From Oscillospiraceae bacterium (lineage in GTDB: Bacteria; Bacillota; Clostridia; Oscillospirales; Oscillospiraceae): a stretch of DNA of 39,344 nt. How positions within the stretch are numbered: the first letter of the stretch is position 1; each line of letters begins with the position of its first letter. This document shows, piece after piece, positions 1 through 8,858 of the stretch. Location of the stretch: positions 1 to 39,344 of the forward strand of contig CADBCV010000017.1 of NCBI GenBank assembly GCA_902793285.1, in the 5' to 3' direction. Both the position numbers and the translations under genes were made by a program. The notes beneath the pieces were generated by a model. The model saw only the letters and a program-made list of their open reading frames with translations, was not told the origin of the DNA and did no database searches.

Positions 1-57
1 GGACGCCCGCCCCTACGGAATCGTCGGACATTTCACCGCAAAACCCACATCTCCACT
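1..57 (-). repeat. GTAGGGG-head hairpin repeat with extended flank, cut by window edge
   Basis: On the minus strand this reads a flank with GTCCGACGATTCCGTAGGGG and then the start of a GC-rich hairpin that runs off the window. The flank matches the block at 39208-39252 at roughly 34 of 44 positions, so the flank is part of a repeat and not unique DNA. No gene is visible in 1-116. Confidence 0.6.
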
Positions 58-68
58 GCGTGAGGTTT

Positions 69-97
69 CGGGCCGCCGAGGGCGCCGTCCCCTGCGA
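69..97 (-). repeat. Degenerate GTAGGGG-head hairpin repeat
   Basis: The minus strand reads GCAGGGGACGGCGCCCTC followed by GGCGGCCCG. This is close to the copy at 5176-5210, with one change in the head. It lies 20 bp beyond the esterase stop codon. Confidence 0.5.
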
Positions 98-116
98 TGT
101 CAATTGACTTTTCCGC

Positions 117-1907
117 TCAGTCCTCCCAGCCCTGCATCCGGTCGAGGAGGGCGTCGATCTCGCGGTAGGGGTCCGGGATCATCTTCTGCTCGTCCGAGAG
201 GAGCATGAGCTCTGTCCCGTCGCGGCTCTGTTCCCAGACGGGGAGCCCTTCGCCGTTGGGGTCGCCGAAGCGGATGAAGTTCACAAAGTAGTCGCTGAAG
301 AGGTCGGAGAGGGCCCGGTCGCCCTCGTCAAAGAGCTTCGAGTCCGCCGGGATGTTGTGGTAGCAGTAGATCTCTTCCCCGCTGTGCCAGGCGGAGAGGC
401 GGCCGTTTTCCTTGGCAAAGTAATACTCCCACACCGGCACGCCGAGACGGATGTCCTGGCGGCTCAGGCAGTAGTGGCCATGGGTGAAGTAGACCGCGGA
501 GTAGAGCCGGAGCCACATGTCGCGGGCCTCGGCGTCCGTCTCCGGCGCCCAGGTACGGAGCACCTCGTCCGCGTACTCCCCAAAATAGCCGCGCACCTTG
601 CTCTCGTAGTTCTTGAGATTGCCCCGGTCGAAGAGGATGAAGGGGGTGCCCTCCTCGGCATTGAAGCCGTGGAGCAGGGCCTCCTCGTTGTGCACGCCCG
701 CCCGGTAGGCCTCATAGGGCGTCACGGGCAGGAGATAGCCGTCCAGCGTGAGGTGGTGGTTTGTGTCCGCCGCCTCGACGAGCTTTTCGGCCGGCATGGC
801 GCGCAGCTCCGCGATGTCCTTCGCCCCGAAGCGCGAGAGGGTCTCCCGCCCGGTTTGGAGCGCCTCGTCCAGCGAACGGAAGGAGTGCTGCGGCACGGGG
901 GCGGAGGCGGTGGAGCTCTCGAGGATGGCGCGGCGGAAAAGCCCCTTCGCCGCCGGGGAGGTGCAGAGCGCCGACACGCACACCGCGCCCGCGGACTCGC
1001 CCGCGAGGGTCACGTTCTCCGGGTCGCCGCCGAAGGCCGCGATATTGTCGCGCACCCACTCGAGCGCCTTGACCTGGTCCATGAGGCCGTAGTTGCCGGT
1101 GGAGCCGTTGGGGTCCTCCGCCGCGAGCTCTTCGCTGGCGAGAAAGCCGAACACGCCGAGGCGGTAGCCGAAGTTCACCACGAGCACGCCCTTGCGGGCA
1201 AGCCCCTCGCCGCTGTAGTCGCCGTACCAGGGCTGCCCGGTCTGGAGGGCGCCGCCGTGGATGTACACCAGGACGGGCAGCTTCTCCTGCGCCCCGGCGG
1301 GCTTCCAGAGGTTGAGATAGAGGGCGTCCTCGCTCACGGCGTCGCGGAAGTTGTCGTCCGGCGTGATCTCATAGTCGTGAAAGCCGACAATGCGGGAGAG
1401 AGAGTTATAGATCTCGGAGGAGCGCGGCTGCATGGCCATGGGCGCAAAGTTCACCGCCGTGCGCACGCCGCTCCAGGGCTCGGGGTCCTGCGGGGCCCGC
1501 CAGCGCAGCTCGCCCACGGGGGGCTTTGCGTAGGGGATGCCGGCATAGACCTCCACCGCGCCGTCCGCGGTCAAAACGCCCTGGACCTTGCCGTCACGCA
1601 GGGTGACGACCTCGGTCATGCCGCCGCTTTTTTCCACCGCGGGGCGGAGCTTATAGGGCCGCCCGACGCCCCACATCACCTGACAGAGGAGGGCGAGCAG
1701 GGCCAGCAGTGCAATCAGGCGCAGGTAAAAATGCCCCCCGCGCAGAAAGCGCTGCCGCAAAACGGCATAGAGCGCGAGCAGCGCAAGGCACACGCCCCAG
1801 GCCGCGAGCGCGTTTTTGTTGAGCTCCAGGACCGTCAGCACCGCGAGGGTCATGAGCGCGAGGAAGACCCAGAAGGGGGCCGCGTGCGTTTTGGTTTTGT
1901 TTTTCAT
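117..1907 (-). CDS. Membrane-anchored type-B carboxylesterase
   Basis: An alpha/beta-hydrolase of the carboxylesterase type-B (COesterase) family, expected to hydrolyse carboxylic esters; the substrate is unknown. The chosen ATG (MKNKTK) follows a good ribosome binding site (AAGGCGGGA); an in-frame upstream start at 1961 lacks this support. The protein is 596 aa. The first about 85 residues contain three hydrophobic segments (near APFWVFLALMTLAVLTVL, AAWGVCLALLALYAVL and LIALLALLALLCQVMW), so the catalytic domain is probably membrane-tethered. Visible motifs are the oxyanion stretch YIHGGALQ, the nucleophile elbow GESAGA (Ser about residue 305), an acid candidate in HGFNAEEGTPF, and a C-terminal AWHSGEEIYCY that resembles the catalytic-His region of the family. 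It stands alone between repeats. Most relatives known to me are soluble or secreted, so the triple-helix N-terminus is unusual. Confidence 0.9.
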   Translation of the reverse strand: MKNKTKTHAAPFWVFLALMTLAVLTVLELNKNALAAWGVCLALLALYAVLRQRFLRGGHFYLRLIALLALLALLCQVMWGVGRPYKLRPAVEKSGGMTEVVTLRDGKVQGVLTADGAVEVYAGIPYAKPPVGELRWRAPQDPEPWSGVRTAVNFAPMAMQPRSSEIYNSLSRIVGFHDYEITPDDNFRDAVSEDALYLNLWKPAGAQEKLPVLVYIHGGALQTGQPWYGDYSGEGLARKGVLVVNFGYRLGVFGFLASEELAAEDPNGSTGNYGLMDQVKALEWVRDNIAAFGGDPENVTLAGESAGAVCVSALCTSPAAKGLFRRAILESSTASAPVPQHSFRSLDEALQTGRETLSRFGAKDIAELRAMPAEKLVEAADTNHHLTLDGYLLPVTPYEAYRAGVHNEEALLHGFNAEEGTPFILFDRGNLKNYESKVRGYFGEYADEVLRTWAPETDAEARDMWLRLYSAVYFTHGHYCLSRQDIRLGVPVWEYYFAKENGRLSAWHSGEEIYCYHNIPADSKLFDEGDRALSDLFSDYFVNFIRFGDPNGEGLPVWEQSRDGTELMLLSDEQKMIPDPYREIDALLDRMQGWED

Positions 1908-1985
1908 AAAATCCCGCCTTGTTTGCTGATAATAGTTCCGGAGTGCCTGCAGAAAAAACAAGATAATTCCTGTATAAAAAGATGG

Positions 1986-2072
1986 CCGTAGGGGCCGATG
2001 CCCTCATCGGCCCGCCGTTTTTGCAGAAATCTGCGTGATTTGGCGGGTCGATCTGGGGATCGACCCCTACGG
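1986..2072. repeat. Pair of convergent GTAGGGG-head hairpin repeats
   Basis: The left copy (1986-2017, plus) has stem GGCCGATG/CATCGGCC. The right copy (2042-2072, minus) has stem GGTCGATC/GATCGACC. Both keep the GTAGGGG head and a CCCGCC tail but differ in the arms. They face each other across about 24 bp in the gap between the esterase start and the FakA stop. The same two stem types recur at 31603-31674. Confidence 0.8.
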
Positions 2073-2116
2073 TCTTGCATTCATACTGGTTTTGAGACAG
2101 CCCCGCAACAGTTCAT

Positions 2117-3808
2117 TTATTCCACGCTGATCATGTAGTAGTACACCGGCTGGCCGCCGTCCACGACGCTCATCTCCGCGTTGGGGATGGCTTCCGCGAT
2201 GGCGGAGGCGGCCTCGTTTGCGGCGTCCTCCTGCACATCCTCGCCATAGTAGACGGTGATGAACTCGGGGTCAAACTGCCCGAAGGCCCGGATGAGATCC
2301 GCGAAGAGCGCCTTCTCGCTCTTGTAGCTGCCGAGCAGCGCCCCGTCCAGGAGGGCCAGGTACTCGCCCGCGTGGATGTCGTGCCCGTCGAAGTCGGAGT
2401 CGCGCGCGGCGTAGGTGACCATGGCGGTGTGCACATGCGCGGCGGCCTCCTTCATGGCCTCCACGATGGGCTCCTCATTCTCGTCGATGTTGAAGTTCAA
2501 AAGGGCCGAGATGCCCTGGGGCACGGTCTTCGTGGGGATGACGATGACGCGCTTGTCCTTCACAAGCTCCACGCTCTGCTCGGCCGCCAGGATGATGTTC
2601 TTGTTGTTCGGCAGGACGAAAACCGTCTCCGCCGGGGTGCGGTTGATCTCGCGCAGGATATCGTCGGTGGAGGGGTTCATGGTCTGCCCGCCGGTGACGA
2701 CGCGGTCCGCGCCGAGCTCGCAGAAGAGCTTGCGCATCCCCTCGCCCGCGGCCACGACCACCGCGCCGAACTGCTTTTCGGGGGCGGCGCAGGCGGGCTC
2801 GGCGTCCTCCATGCGCTCAAGCTCCTGCTCGATGGCATCGAGATCGTCGGTGCTGATGACCTTCTGCCCGGCCGCGTTCTGGTCGGCCTGGATGACCATG
2901 TTCTCGATCTTCGCGATCTCAAGCGTGCCGTACTTCTGGCTCTCGATGAGCACCTCGCCGGGGTTGTCGGTGTGGACGTGGACCTTGAAGATCTCATCGT
3001 CGTCGCTGATGACAAGGCTGTCGCCGATGCCGCCGAGATAGGCGCGCAGGGGCGCGAGATCCACGTCCGCGCTCTTTTTCCGCACGACATAGACCGTGTC
3101 GAAGGCGAAGGTGATGTTCTCGCGCGCGTCGTAGTGATTTTCGCCGGTCTCCACGACCTCCTCGATGCGCATCTGGTCCTGGGGGGCGAAAGCCTCGCCC
3201 TTCAGGGAGGCGAAGATCGCCTTGAGGATAATCATGTAGCCCATGCCGCCCGCGTCCACGACGCCGGCCTTTTTGAGCACGGGGTTGAGATTGATGGTGT
3301 CGGCCAGGGCCTCGTCCCCGGCGCGGATGGCGGCCTCAAAGGTCTGCTCGAGACTGGCCCCGCCGCCGGCCGCCTCGACAGCCGCCTCGGACGCGAGGCG
3401 CGCCACCGTGAGGATGGTCCCCTCGGCAGGCTTCATGACGGCCTTATAGGCGGCGTCCACACCCTCCCGCATGGCGGCGGCGAAGGTGCGCGCGTCCGTC
3501 TCCACAAGGCCCTTGAGCTTGCGGGAGATCCCGCGAAACAGCAGGCTCAAAATCACGCCGGAGTTTCCGCGCGCGGCCCGCAGGAGGGCCGAGGCCACGC
3601 AGTCCGCCGCGGCGGAGACGCTGGAAAACTCGTTCTTGCGCAGCTCCAGCGCGGCCCGCTCCATGGTCAGGCCCATGTTGGTGCCGGTGTCGCCGTCCGG
3701 GACGGGAAAGACGTTCAGGTCGTTGACGGCCTGAATATTGGCTTGCAGCGCGGCAAAGGCGCAGAGGATACCCTCCTTGAAGGCCGCGGCATTTATCATA
3801 TCTCTCAA
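2117..3808 (-). CDS. fakA: Fatty acid kinase ATP-binding subunit FakA (DhaL-domain, YloV family)
   Basis: Phosphorylates fatty acids held by a FakB (DegV-family) partner, feeding exogenous acyl chains into phospholipid synthesis in the cytoplasm. The 563-aa length fits the family. The N-terminal DhaL/DAK2 kinase domain carries NVFPVPDGDTGTNM (about residues 32-45), the metal- and nucleotide-binding loop, then ARGNSGVILS and DAGGMGYM. The C-terminal half has the LPNNKNIILAAEQS block of FakA/YloV proteins. The start shown is a TTG with GAGG nine bases upstream; an ATG three codons later (3799) is a close alternative. It lies 15 bp downstream of the Asp23-family gene, the usual yloU-yloV order. 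No FakB is present in this window. Confidence 0.9.
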   Translation of the reverse strand: MRDMINAAAFKEGILCAFAALQANIQAVNDLNVFPVPDGDTGTNMGLTMERAALELRKNEFSSVSAAADCVASALLRAARGNSGVILSLLFRGISRKLKGLVETDARTFAAAMREGVDAAYKAVMKPAEGTILTVARLASEAAVEAAGGGASLEQTFEAAIRAGDEALADTINLNPVLKKAGVVDAGGMGYMIILKAIFASLKGEAFAPQDQMRIEEVVETGENHYDARENITFAFDTVYVVRKKSADVDLAPLRAYLGGIGDSLVISDDDEIFKVHVHTDNPGEVLIESQKYGTLEIAKIENMVIQADQNAAGQKVISTDDLDAIEQELERMEDAEPACAAPEKQFGAVVVAAGEGMRKLFCELGADRVVTGGQTMNPSTDDILREINRTPAETVFVLPNNKNIILAAEQSVELVKDKRVIVIPTKTVPQGISALLNFNIDENEEPIVEAMKEAAAHVHTAMVTYAARDSDFDGHDIHAGEYLALLDGALLGSYKSEKALFADLIRAFGQFDPEFITVYYGEDVQEDAANEAASAIAEAIPNAEMSVVDGGQPVYYYMISVE

Positions 3809-3823
3809 GACTCTTATCCTCGC

Positions 3824-4171
3824 TTATCCGATGATCGTATCGATGAAGACATCAACGCGGCGCACGGGCACGCCCGCGGATTTGGACAGCTTGTAGCTGA
3901 CCTCCTTCATAATGCTCTGCGCCACGGCGCTCATATTCACGCCCTGATCCACGCCGATGTGCAGCTCCAGCGAGATGGAGCCGTCGTCGTGAAAGTGTAC
4001 GGTGACGCCCTTGGACATGGACTCCCTGCGCAGAAGCTGCATGACGCCCTCCTTGCTGCGGCTGATCATGCCCTTGACACCGAAGCAGCTCGTCGCGGCA
4101 ACGCCGGCGAGATAGGTCAGCACCTCGCTTGTGATGCTGATCGTGCCCTTTTCGTTTGTGATGTTTACCAC
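3824..4171 (-). CDS. Asp23/Gls24 family envelope stress response protein (YloU-like)
   Basis: A small protein (115 aa) of the Asp23/Gls24 family. The fold is seen in VVNITNEKGTISITSEVLTYLAG, the middle CFGVKGM, and the C-terminal VNMSAVAQSIMKEVSYKLSK and VRRVDVFID blocks. Family members are membrane-associated or cytoplasmic proteins linked to envelope stress, and the YloU type sits next to FakA, as here. The GTG start at 4171 is chosen because AAAGGGGGG lies 11 bases upstream and the family begins just before this point; a longer reading frame opens at 4222 but adds only basic, non-conserved residues. It is the first gene of a two-gene unit with a strong promoter at 4234-4262. Confidence 0.85.
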   Translation of the reverse strand: MVNITNEKGTISITSEVLTYLAGVAATSCFGVKGMISRSKEGVMQLLRRESMSKGVTVHFHDDGSISLELHIGVDQGVNMSAVAQSIMKEVSYKLSKSAGVPVRRVDVFIDTIIG

Positions 4172-4219
4172 AGGTCGGGCGCCCCCCTTTCGTTTCGCTT
4201 GCGGTTTACACACAGGGCG

Positions 4220-4262
4220 CAAACCGGTTTGATATTATACTATAGAAACAAGGAATTGACAA
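4220..4262 (-). promoter_or_regulatory. Promoter of the Asp23-FakA unit with start-site palindrome
   Basis: Reading on the minus strand: -35 TTGTCA (4257-4262), 17-bp spacer, -10 TATAAT (4234-4239). The perfect 12-bp palindrome CAAACCGGTTTG (4220-4231) falls where transcription should start. The promoter is a near-consensus sigma-A type; the operator role of the palindrome is inferred. Confidence 0.75.
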
Positions 4263-4282
4263 GGATTTTATTTTAACGTGAA

Positions 4283-4448
4283 AAAGCCTTCCCCTTGAGG
4301 GGAAGGTGCCCCAGTGCGCACACTGGGGCGGATGAGGTGGAACCCGCCGCCTCTGACCGGCATTGTACAAGCGGCAACGTTGACACCTCATCAGTCACGG
4401 CGCGGCCGGACACGCGCCGCGACAGCTTCCCCTCAAGGGGAAGCCTTT
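4283..4448. repeat. Long palindromic intergenic repeat (CTCCCT/TTCCCC family), copy 1
   Basis: The outer arms are hairpins of the type GCCTTCCCC/GGGGAAGG. The left inner stem is CCCCAGTG/CACTGGGG and the right inner stem is GGCGCG/CGCGCC. Constant GATGAGGTG and CCTCATCAGTCA blocks join the parts around a 44-bp centre. The right end overlaps the TAA stop codon of the secreted-protein gene (4447-4449). Confidence 0.8.
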
Positions 4449-5106
4449 ACGCCGCGGTGAACATGGCGAAGTTTTTCGCAAGGGCGTCCTTGTCGAGGGA
4501 GAAGCCCGTGACGACGCCCATGTAGTCGCCCTTGAGCAGCATGACCATCCGCTCATAGACGGGCACGCCGTACATCGTGCCGGAGACGTCGAGGCAGGCG
4601 TGGGTCTTGCCCGCGAATTCGCAGCTTCCCATCTCGAGCTTGACCTCGTCCATGAGGCCGCTGTCCTTGAGACTCTTCTCCACCTCTTCCATGCTGGCCT
4701 CGATGAGCTTCTCCTCGGTCAGCACGGCCTTCTGCAGGAGATTGAAGGCGCTCTTCTGGACCTGGATGTTGATGTTGTCGCCGCTGTTGTCCATGGCGGC
4801 GGTGTAGAGATCGAAAATGGACTCGTTCTCCTCGAGCATCCGGGCGAGCCAGTCGCTGTCCGCCTCCAGGAGGTCGAAGCCGTCATACATGAGCCGGGTG
4901 GCCTCCTCGGGGCTGAAGACCTGCCAGGTCTCGGGGATCTCGGCCCCGATGCCGAGGGCCTTGTTCTCATAGCGCTTTCCCTCGAGGGTGCCGATCATGT
5001 CAGACGCCTTCACGTCCCCCTCCCTGGCGGCGGCCTCCGCGAAGGCGGCGGGGACCAGCGAGAGGACCATCACGAGCGCGAGGATCATGCAGAGGATCTT
5101 TTTCAT
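4447..5106 (-). CDS. Secreted protein of unknown function
   Basis: I do not recognise a family. The 219-aa product starts with a clear type I signal peptide (MKKILCMILALVMVLSLVPAAFA), with probable cleavage after AFA and no lipobox. The mature part is acidic and alpha/beta-like. It includes GIGAEIPETWQVFSPEEATRL, which resembles the start of PsbP/DUF-type stress domains in Firmicutes exoproteins (family assignment uncertain), and a closing KGDYMGVVTGFSLDKDALA. The ATG is chosen because AAAGGAG lies eight bases upstream; an upstream in-frame ATG at 5124 has no such site. The stop codon is formed at the edge of the repeat at 4283-4448. It is flanked by repeats on both sides and is apparently monocistronic. 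Confidence 0.8.
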   Translation of the reverse strand: MKKILCMILALVMVLSLVPAAFAEAAAREGDVKASDMIGTLEGKRYENKALGIGAEIPETWQVFSPEEATRLMYDGFDLLEADSDWLARMLEENESIFDLYTAAMDNSGDNINIQVQKSAFNLLQKAVLTEEKLIEASMEEVEKSLKDSGLMDEVKLEMGSCEFAGKTHACLDVSGTMYGVPVYERMVMLLKGDYMGVVTGFSLDKDALAKNFAMFTAA

Positions 5107-5175
5107 GTCGGTTTCTCCTTTCAAAAACAGAATGAAACGGGTTCCATGATGGGGCTTTATAATGTCCGCGCCTGT

Positions 5176-5210
5176 CCGTAGGGGACGGCGCCCTCGACGT
5201 CCCGCGCGGG
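5176..5210 (+). repeat. GTAGGGG-head hairpin repeat
   Basis: CCGTAGGGG head, stem GGGACG/CGTCCC with a GCGCCCTCGA loop, then a CGCGCGGG tail. The arm sequence differs from other copies while the head and length are kept. Confidence 0.7.
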
Positions 5211-5225
5211 GGGGAGGCTAATAAC

Positions 5226-5360
5226 GGCTCCCTCCCAGAGGGAGCTGTCAGCGCCGCCCGCGGCGATGACTGAGGGAGTGCTCCTTCCGTCATCCGGCTT
5301 GCGTGAGACGCCGGCGGCTTGCGTGAGACGCCGGATGCCACCTCCCTCAGAGAGGGAGGC
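5226..5360. repeat. Long palindromic intergenic repeat, copy 2, with tandem stem duplication
   Basis: The outer arms are GGCTCCCTC/GAGGGAGC and CCTCCCTC/GAGGGAGG. The left inner stem is GCGCCG/CGGCG-like. On the right, the inner stem unit CGGCTTGCGTGAGACGCCGG occurs twice head-to-tail (5295-5314 and 5315-5334), an exact 20-bp tandem duplication. It lies just downstream of the lepA stop codon. Confidence 0.8.
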
Positions 5361-5391
5361 AAAAGCGCCGGCTGTCATCGGCGCTGCCGTA

Positions 5392-7193
<1,802 letters not shown>

Positions 7194-7197
<4 letters not shown>

Positions 7198-7520
7198 GCT
7201 TCCTGCTCCTTTCCCGTGTATTCGCCGAGAGCGGCGCGGGCCTCCGTGATGCGCGCCTCCACCGCGCCGAGGGCGGCGAGGGCCGTGTCGGCGGCGCTGC
7301 GGGCGGCGTCGGGTCTGTCGCTGCGGCCGAGGAGGTAGTCGGCGGTGACGCCGTAATAATCGCAGGCGCGGCACACAAAGCCGAGACCCGGCTCGCGCGC
7401 GCCGTTTTCATAGTGGCTCAGAAGCGCCTGGCTGATGCCGAGATCGCTCGCCGCCGTGCGCTGGTTGATCTTCCGCTCCCGCCGGAGGGAGGAGAGAATT
7501 TCGGGAAAGCTCCTGTCCAT
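7194..7520 (-). CDS. XRE-family HTH transcriptional regulator
   Basis: A 108-aa DNA-binding protein. Residues about 5-60 form a Cro/C1-type helix-turn-helix ([20 protein letters not shown], then [20 protein letters not shown]), followed by [22 protein letters not shown], the common SinR/XRE-type end of this domain. The last 40 residues are Ala-rich and helical, perhaps a dimerisation tail. The ATG is chosen for the AGAGG site eight bases upstream. It overlaps lepA by four bases and is divergent from pta across a 140-bp region with promoters for both sides, so autoregulation or control of pta is possible but unproven. Confidence 0.88.
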
Positions 7521-7556
7521 GGTCGTTGCCTCTTTATATTTGATTACAGTCAGTAT

Positions 7557-7585
7557 ATTATATCCGACGGGCGCTTCTTTGTAAA
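7557..7585 (-). promoter_or_regulatory. Promoter of the XRE-lepA unit
   Basis: On the minus strand: -35 TTTACA (7580-7585), 17-bp spacer, -10 TATAAT (7557-7562). The -10 is consensus and the spacing is ideal. It lies about 37 bp before the XRE start codon. Confidence 0.75.
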
Positions 7586-7593
7586 TAGAATTC

Positions 7594-7622
7594 TTGAAAT
7601 TGCGCCCCGTTCGTGCTATGTT
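7594..7622 (+). promoter_or_regulatory. Probable promoter of pta
   Basis: -35 TTGAAA (7594-7599), 17-bp spacer, -10 TATGTT (7617-7622), about 38 bp before the pta ATG. It is back-to-back with the XRE promoter; the two -35 boxes are only about 8 bp apart. Confidence 0.6.
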
Positions 7623-7660
7623 TATAGTATCGACCAAATATTATGCTGGAGGTAGATTCC

Positions 7661-8659
7661 ATGTTTGAAAATCTGGTAGAAATTCTCAAGGCCAATCCCC
7701 GCAAGATCGTCTATACCGAGGGCACCGACGCCCGCATCCTCGAGAGCGCGGCCCGGCTCAAGAAGGACGGCTTCCTGACGCCCGTGCTCATCGGCAACGT
7801 GGACGCGGTCAAGGCCGCGGCGGCCAAGGGCGGCTTCGATATCGAGGGGCTTGAGATCATCGACCCCGAGACCTATCCCGAGATGGACAGGTTTGTGGAC
7901 GACTTTGTCGCCCTGCGCAAGGGCAAGGCCACCGCGGAGGAGGCCCGCGCCATGCTCCTGAAGTCCAACTACTTCGGCACCATGCTGGTGAAGGAGGGCC
8001 TGGCCGACTCCCTGCTCGGCGGCGCGACCTACTCCACGGCCGACACCGTCCGCCCCGCCCTGCAGCTCGTGAAGACCAGGAAGGGCGCAAACCTCGTCTC
8101 CTCCTGCTTCATCCTGGTCCGCGGCAAAGAGATGCTCGCCATGGGCGACTGCGCCATCAACATCTCCTATGAGGACAAGAAGGACAAGGAGGGCAACGTC
8201 GTCCTGACCGCCGCCCAGCAGCTTGCCGAGGTCGCCGTCGAGACCGCGAAGACCGCGAAGGTCTTCGGCATCGACCCCAAGGTCGCCATGCTCTCCTTCT
8301 CCACCAAGGGCTCCGGCAAGGGCCCCGGCCCCGAGCTCGTGCGCAATGCCACCGCCATCGTCAAGGAGACCCATCCCGAGATCGCCTGCGACGGCGAGAT
8401 GCAGTTTGACGCGGCCGTGAGCCCCACCGTCGGCCAGCTCAAGTTCCCGGGCAGCACTGTCGCGGGCTACGCCAACACCTTCATCTTCCCGGAGATCCAG
8501 TCCGGCAACATCGGCTACAAGATCGCCCAGCGTCTCGGCGGCTTCGACGCCTACGGCCCCATCCTGCAGGGCCTGAACGCCCCCATCAACGACCTCTCCC
8601 GCGGCTGCAACGCCGAGGAGGTCTATCAGATGAGCATCATCACCGCCGCGCTCGTCTGA
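7661..8659 (+). CDS. pta: Phosphate acetyltransferase
   Basis: Converts acetyl-CoA and phosphate to acetyl phosphate and CoA, the first half of the acetate/ATP-yielding fermentation route. The 332-aa length is that of the short, single-domain Pta. Visible family blocks include IVYTEGTDARILESAARL at the N-terminus, TADTVRPALQLVKT, SSCFILVRGKEMLAMGDCAIN, MLSFSTKGSGKGP and the C-terminal NIGYKIAQRLGGFDAYGPIL with GLNAPINDLSRG. The ATG follows GGAGG with ideal spacing; an in-frame ATG at 7643 lacks one. No acetate kinase gene follows: the gene is monocistronic and the next 560 bp are repeats. Confidence 0.96.
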   Translation: MFENLVEILKANPRKIVYTEGTDARILESAARLKKDGFLTPVLIGNVDAVKAAAAKGGFDIEGLEIIDPETYPEMDRFVDDFVALRKGKATAEEARAMLLKSNYFGTMLVKEGLADSLLGGATYSTADTVRPALQLVKTRKGANLVSSCFILVRGKEMLAMGDCAINISYEDKKDKEGNVVLTAAQQLAEVAVETAKTAKVFGIDPKVAMLSFSTKGSGKGPGPELVRNATAIVKETHPEIACDGEMQFDAAVSPTVGQLKFPGSTVAGYANTFIFPEIQSGNIGYKIAQRLGGFDAYGPILQGLNAPINDLSRGCNAEEVYQMSIITAALV

Positions 8660-8667
8660 ACCTGTCC

Positions 8668-8699
8668 CGCCGGGCGGTCGAGGACGCCCGCCCCTACGG
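8668..8699 (-). repeat. GTAGGGG-head hairpin repeat
   Basis: The minus strand reads CCGTAGGGGCGGGCGTCCTC then GACCGCCCGGCG. The stem is CGGGCG/CGCCCG type. It lies 8 bp past the pta stop codon, where it could act as a terminator-like structure. Confidence 0.75.
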
Positions 8700-8722
8700 C
8701 GTTGTAACACCTTAAACTTTAT

Positions 8723-8819
8723 CTGTCATCCTGAGCGTCAGCGAAGGATCCCGCGGATGGTTGCAACAGGTACGGGATTCTTCGTCGCTGGCGCTCCTCA
8801 GAATGACAGCAAGTTTTAA
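8723..8819. repeat. Inverted repeat of the CTGTCAT...ATGACAG family, copy 1
   Basis: It begins CTGTCATCCTGAGCG and ends CTCAGAATGACAG, with GAAGGATCCCGCGG and GGGATTCTTCGTCGC inside. The two halves are imperfect inverted copies. Related copies lie at 20331-20416 and 39274-39344. Confidence 0.75.
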
Positions 8820-8858
8820 TTGTTACAGACTACGGCGAGGCGCAAATGTTCCCATCTG

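Noticed and set aside
7557-7585. Shared regulatory motif between XRE and prfB promoters (both TTTACA with an AAGCGCCCG block in the spacer)
   Set aside because: The block sits at a different offset in the two spacers and only two examples are available; chance is sufficient.
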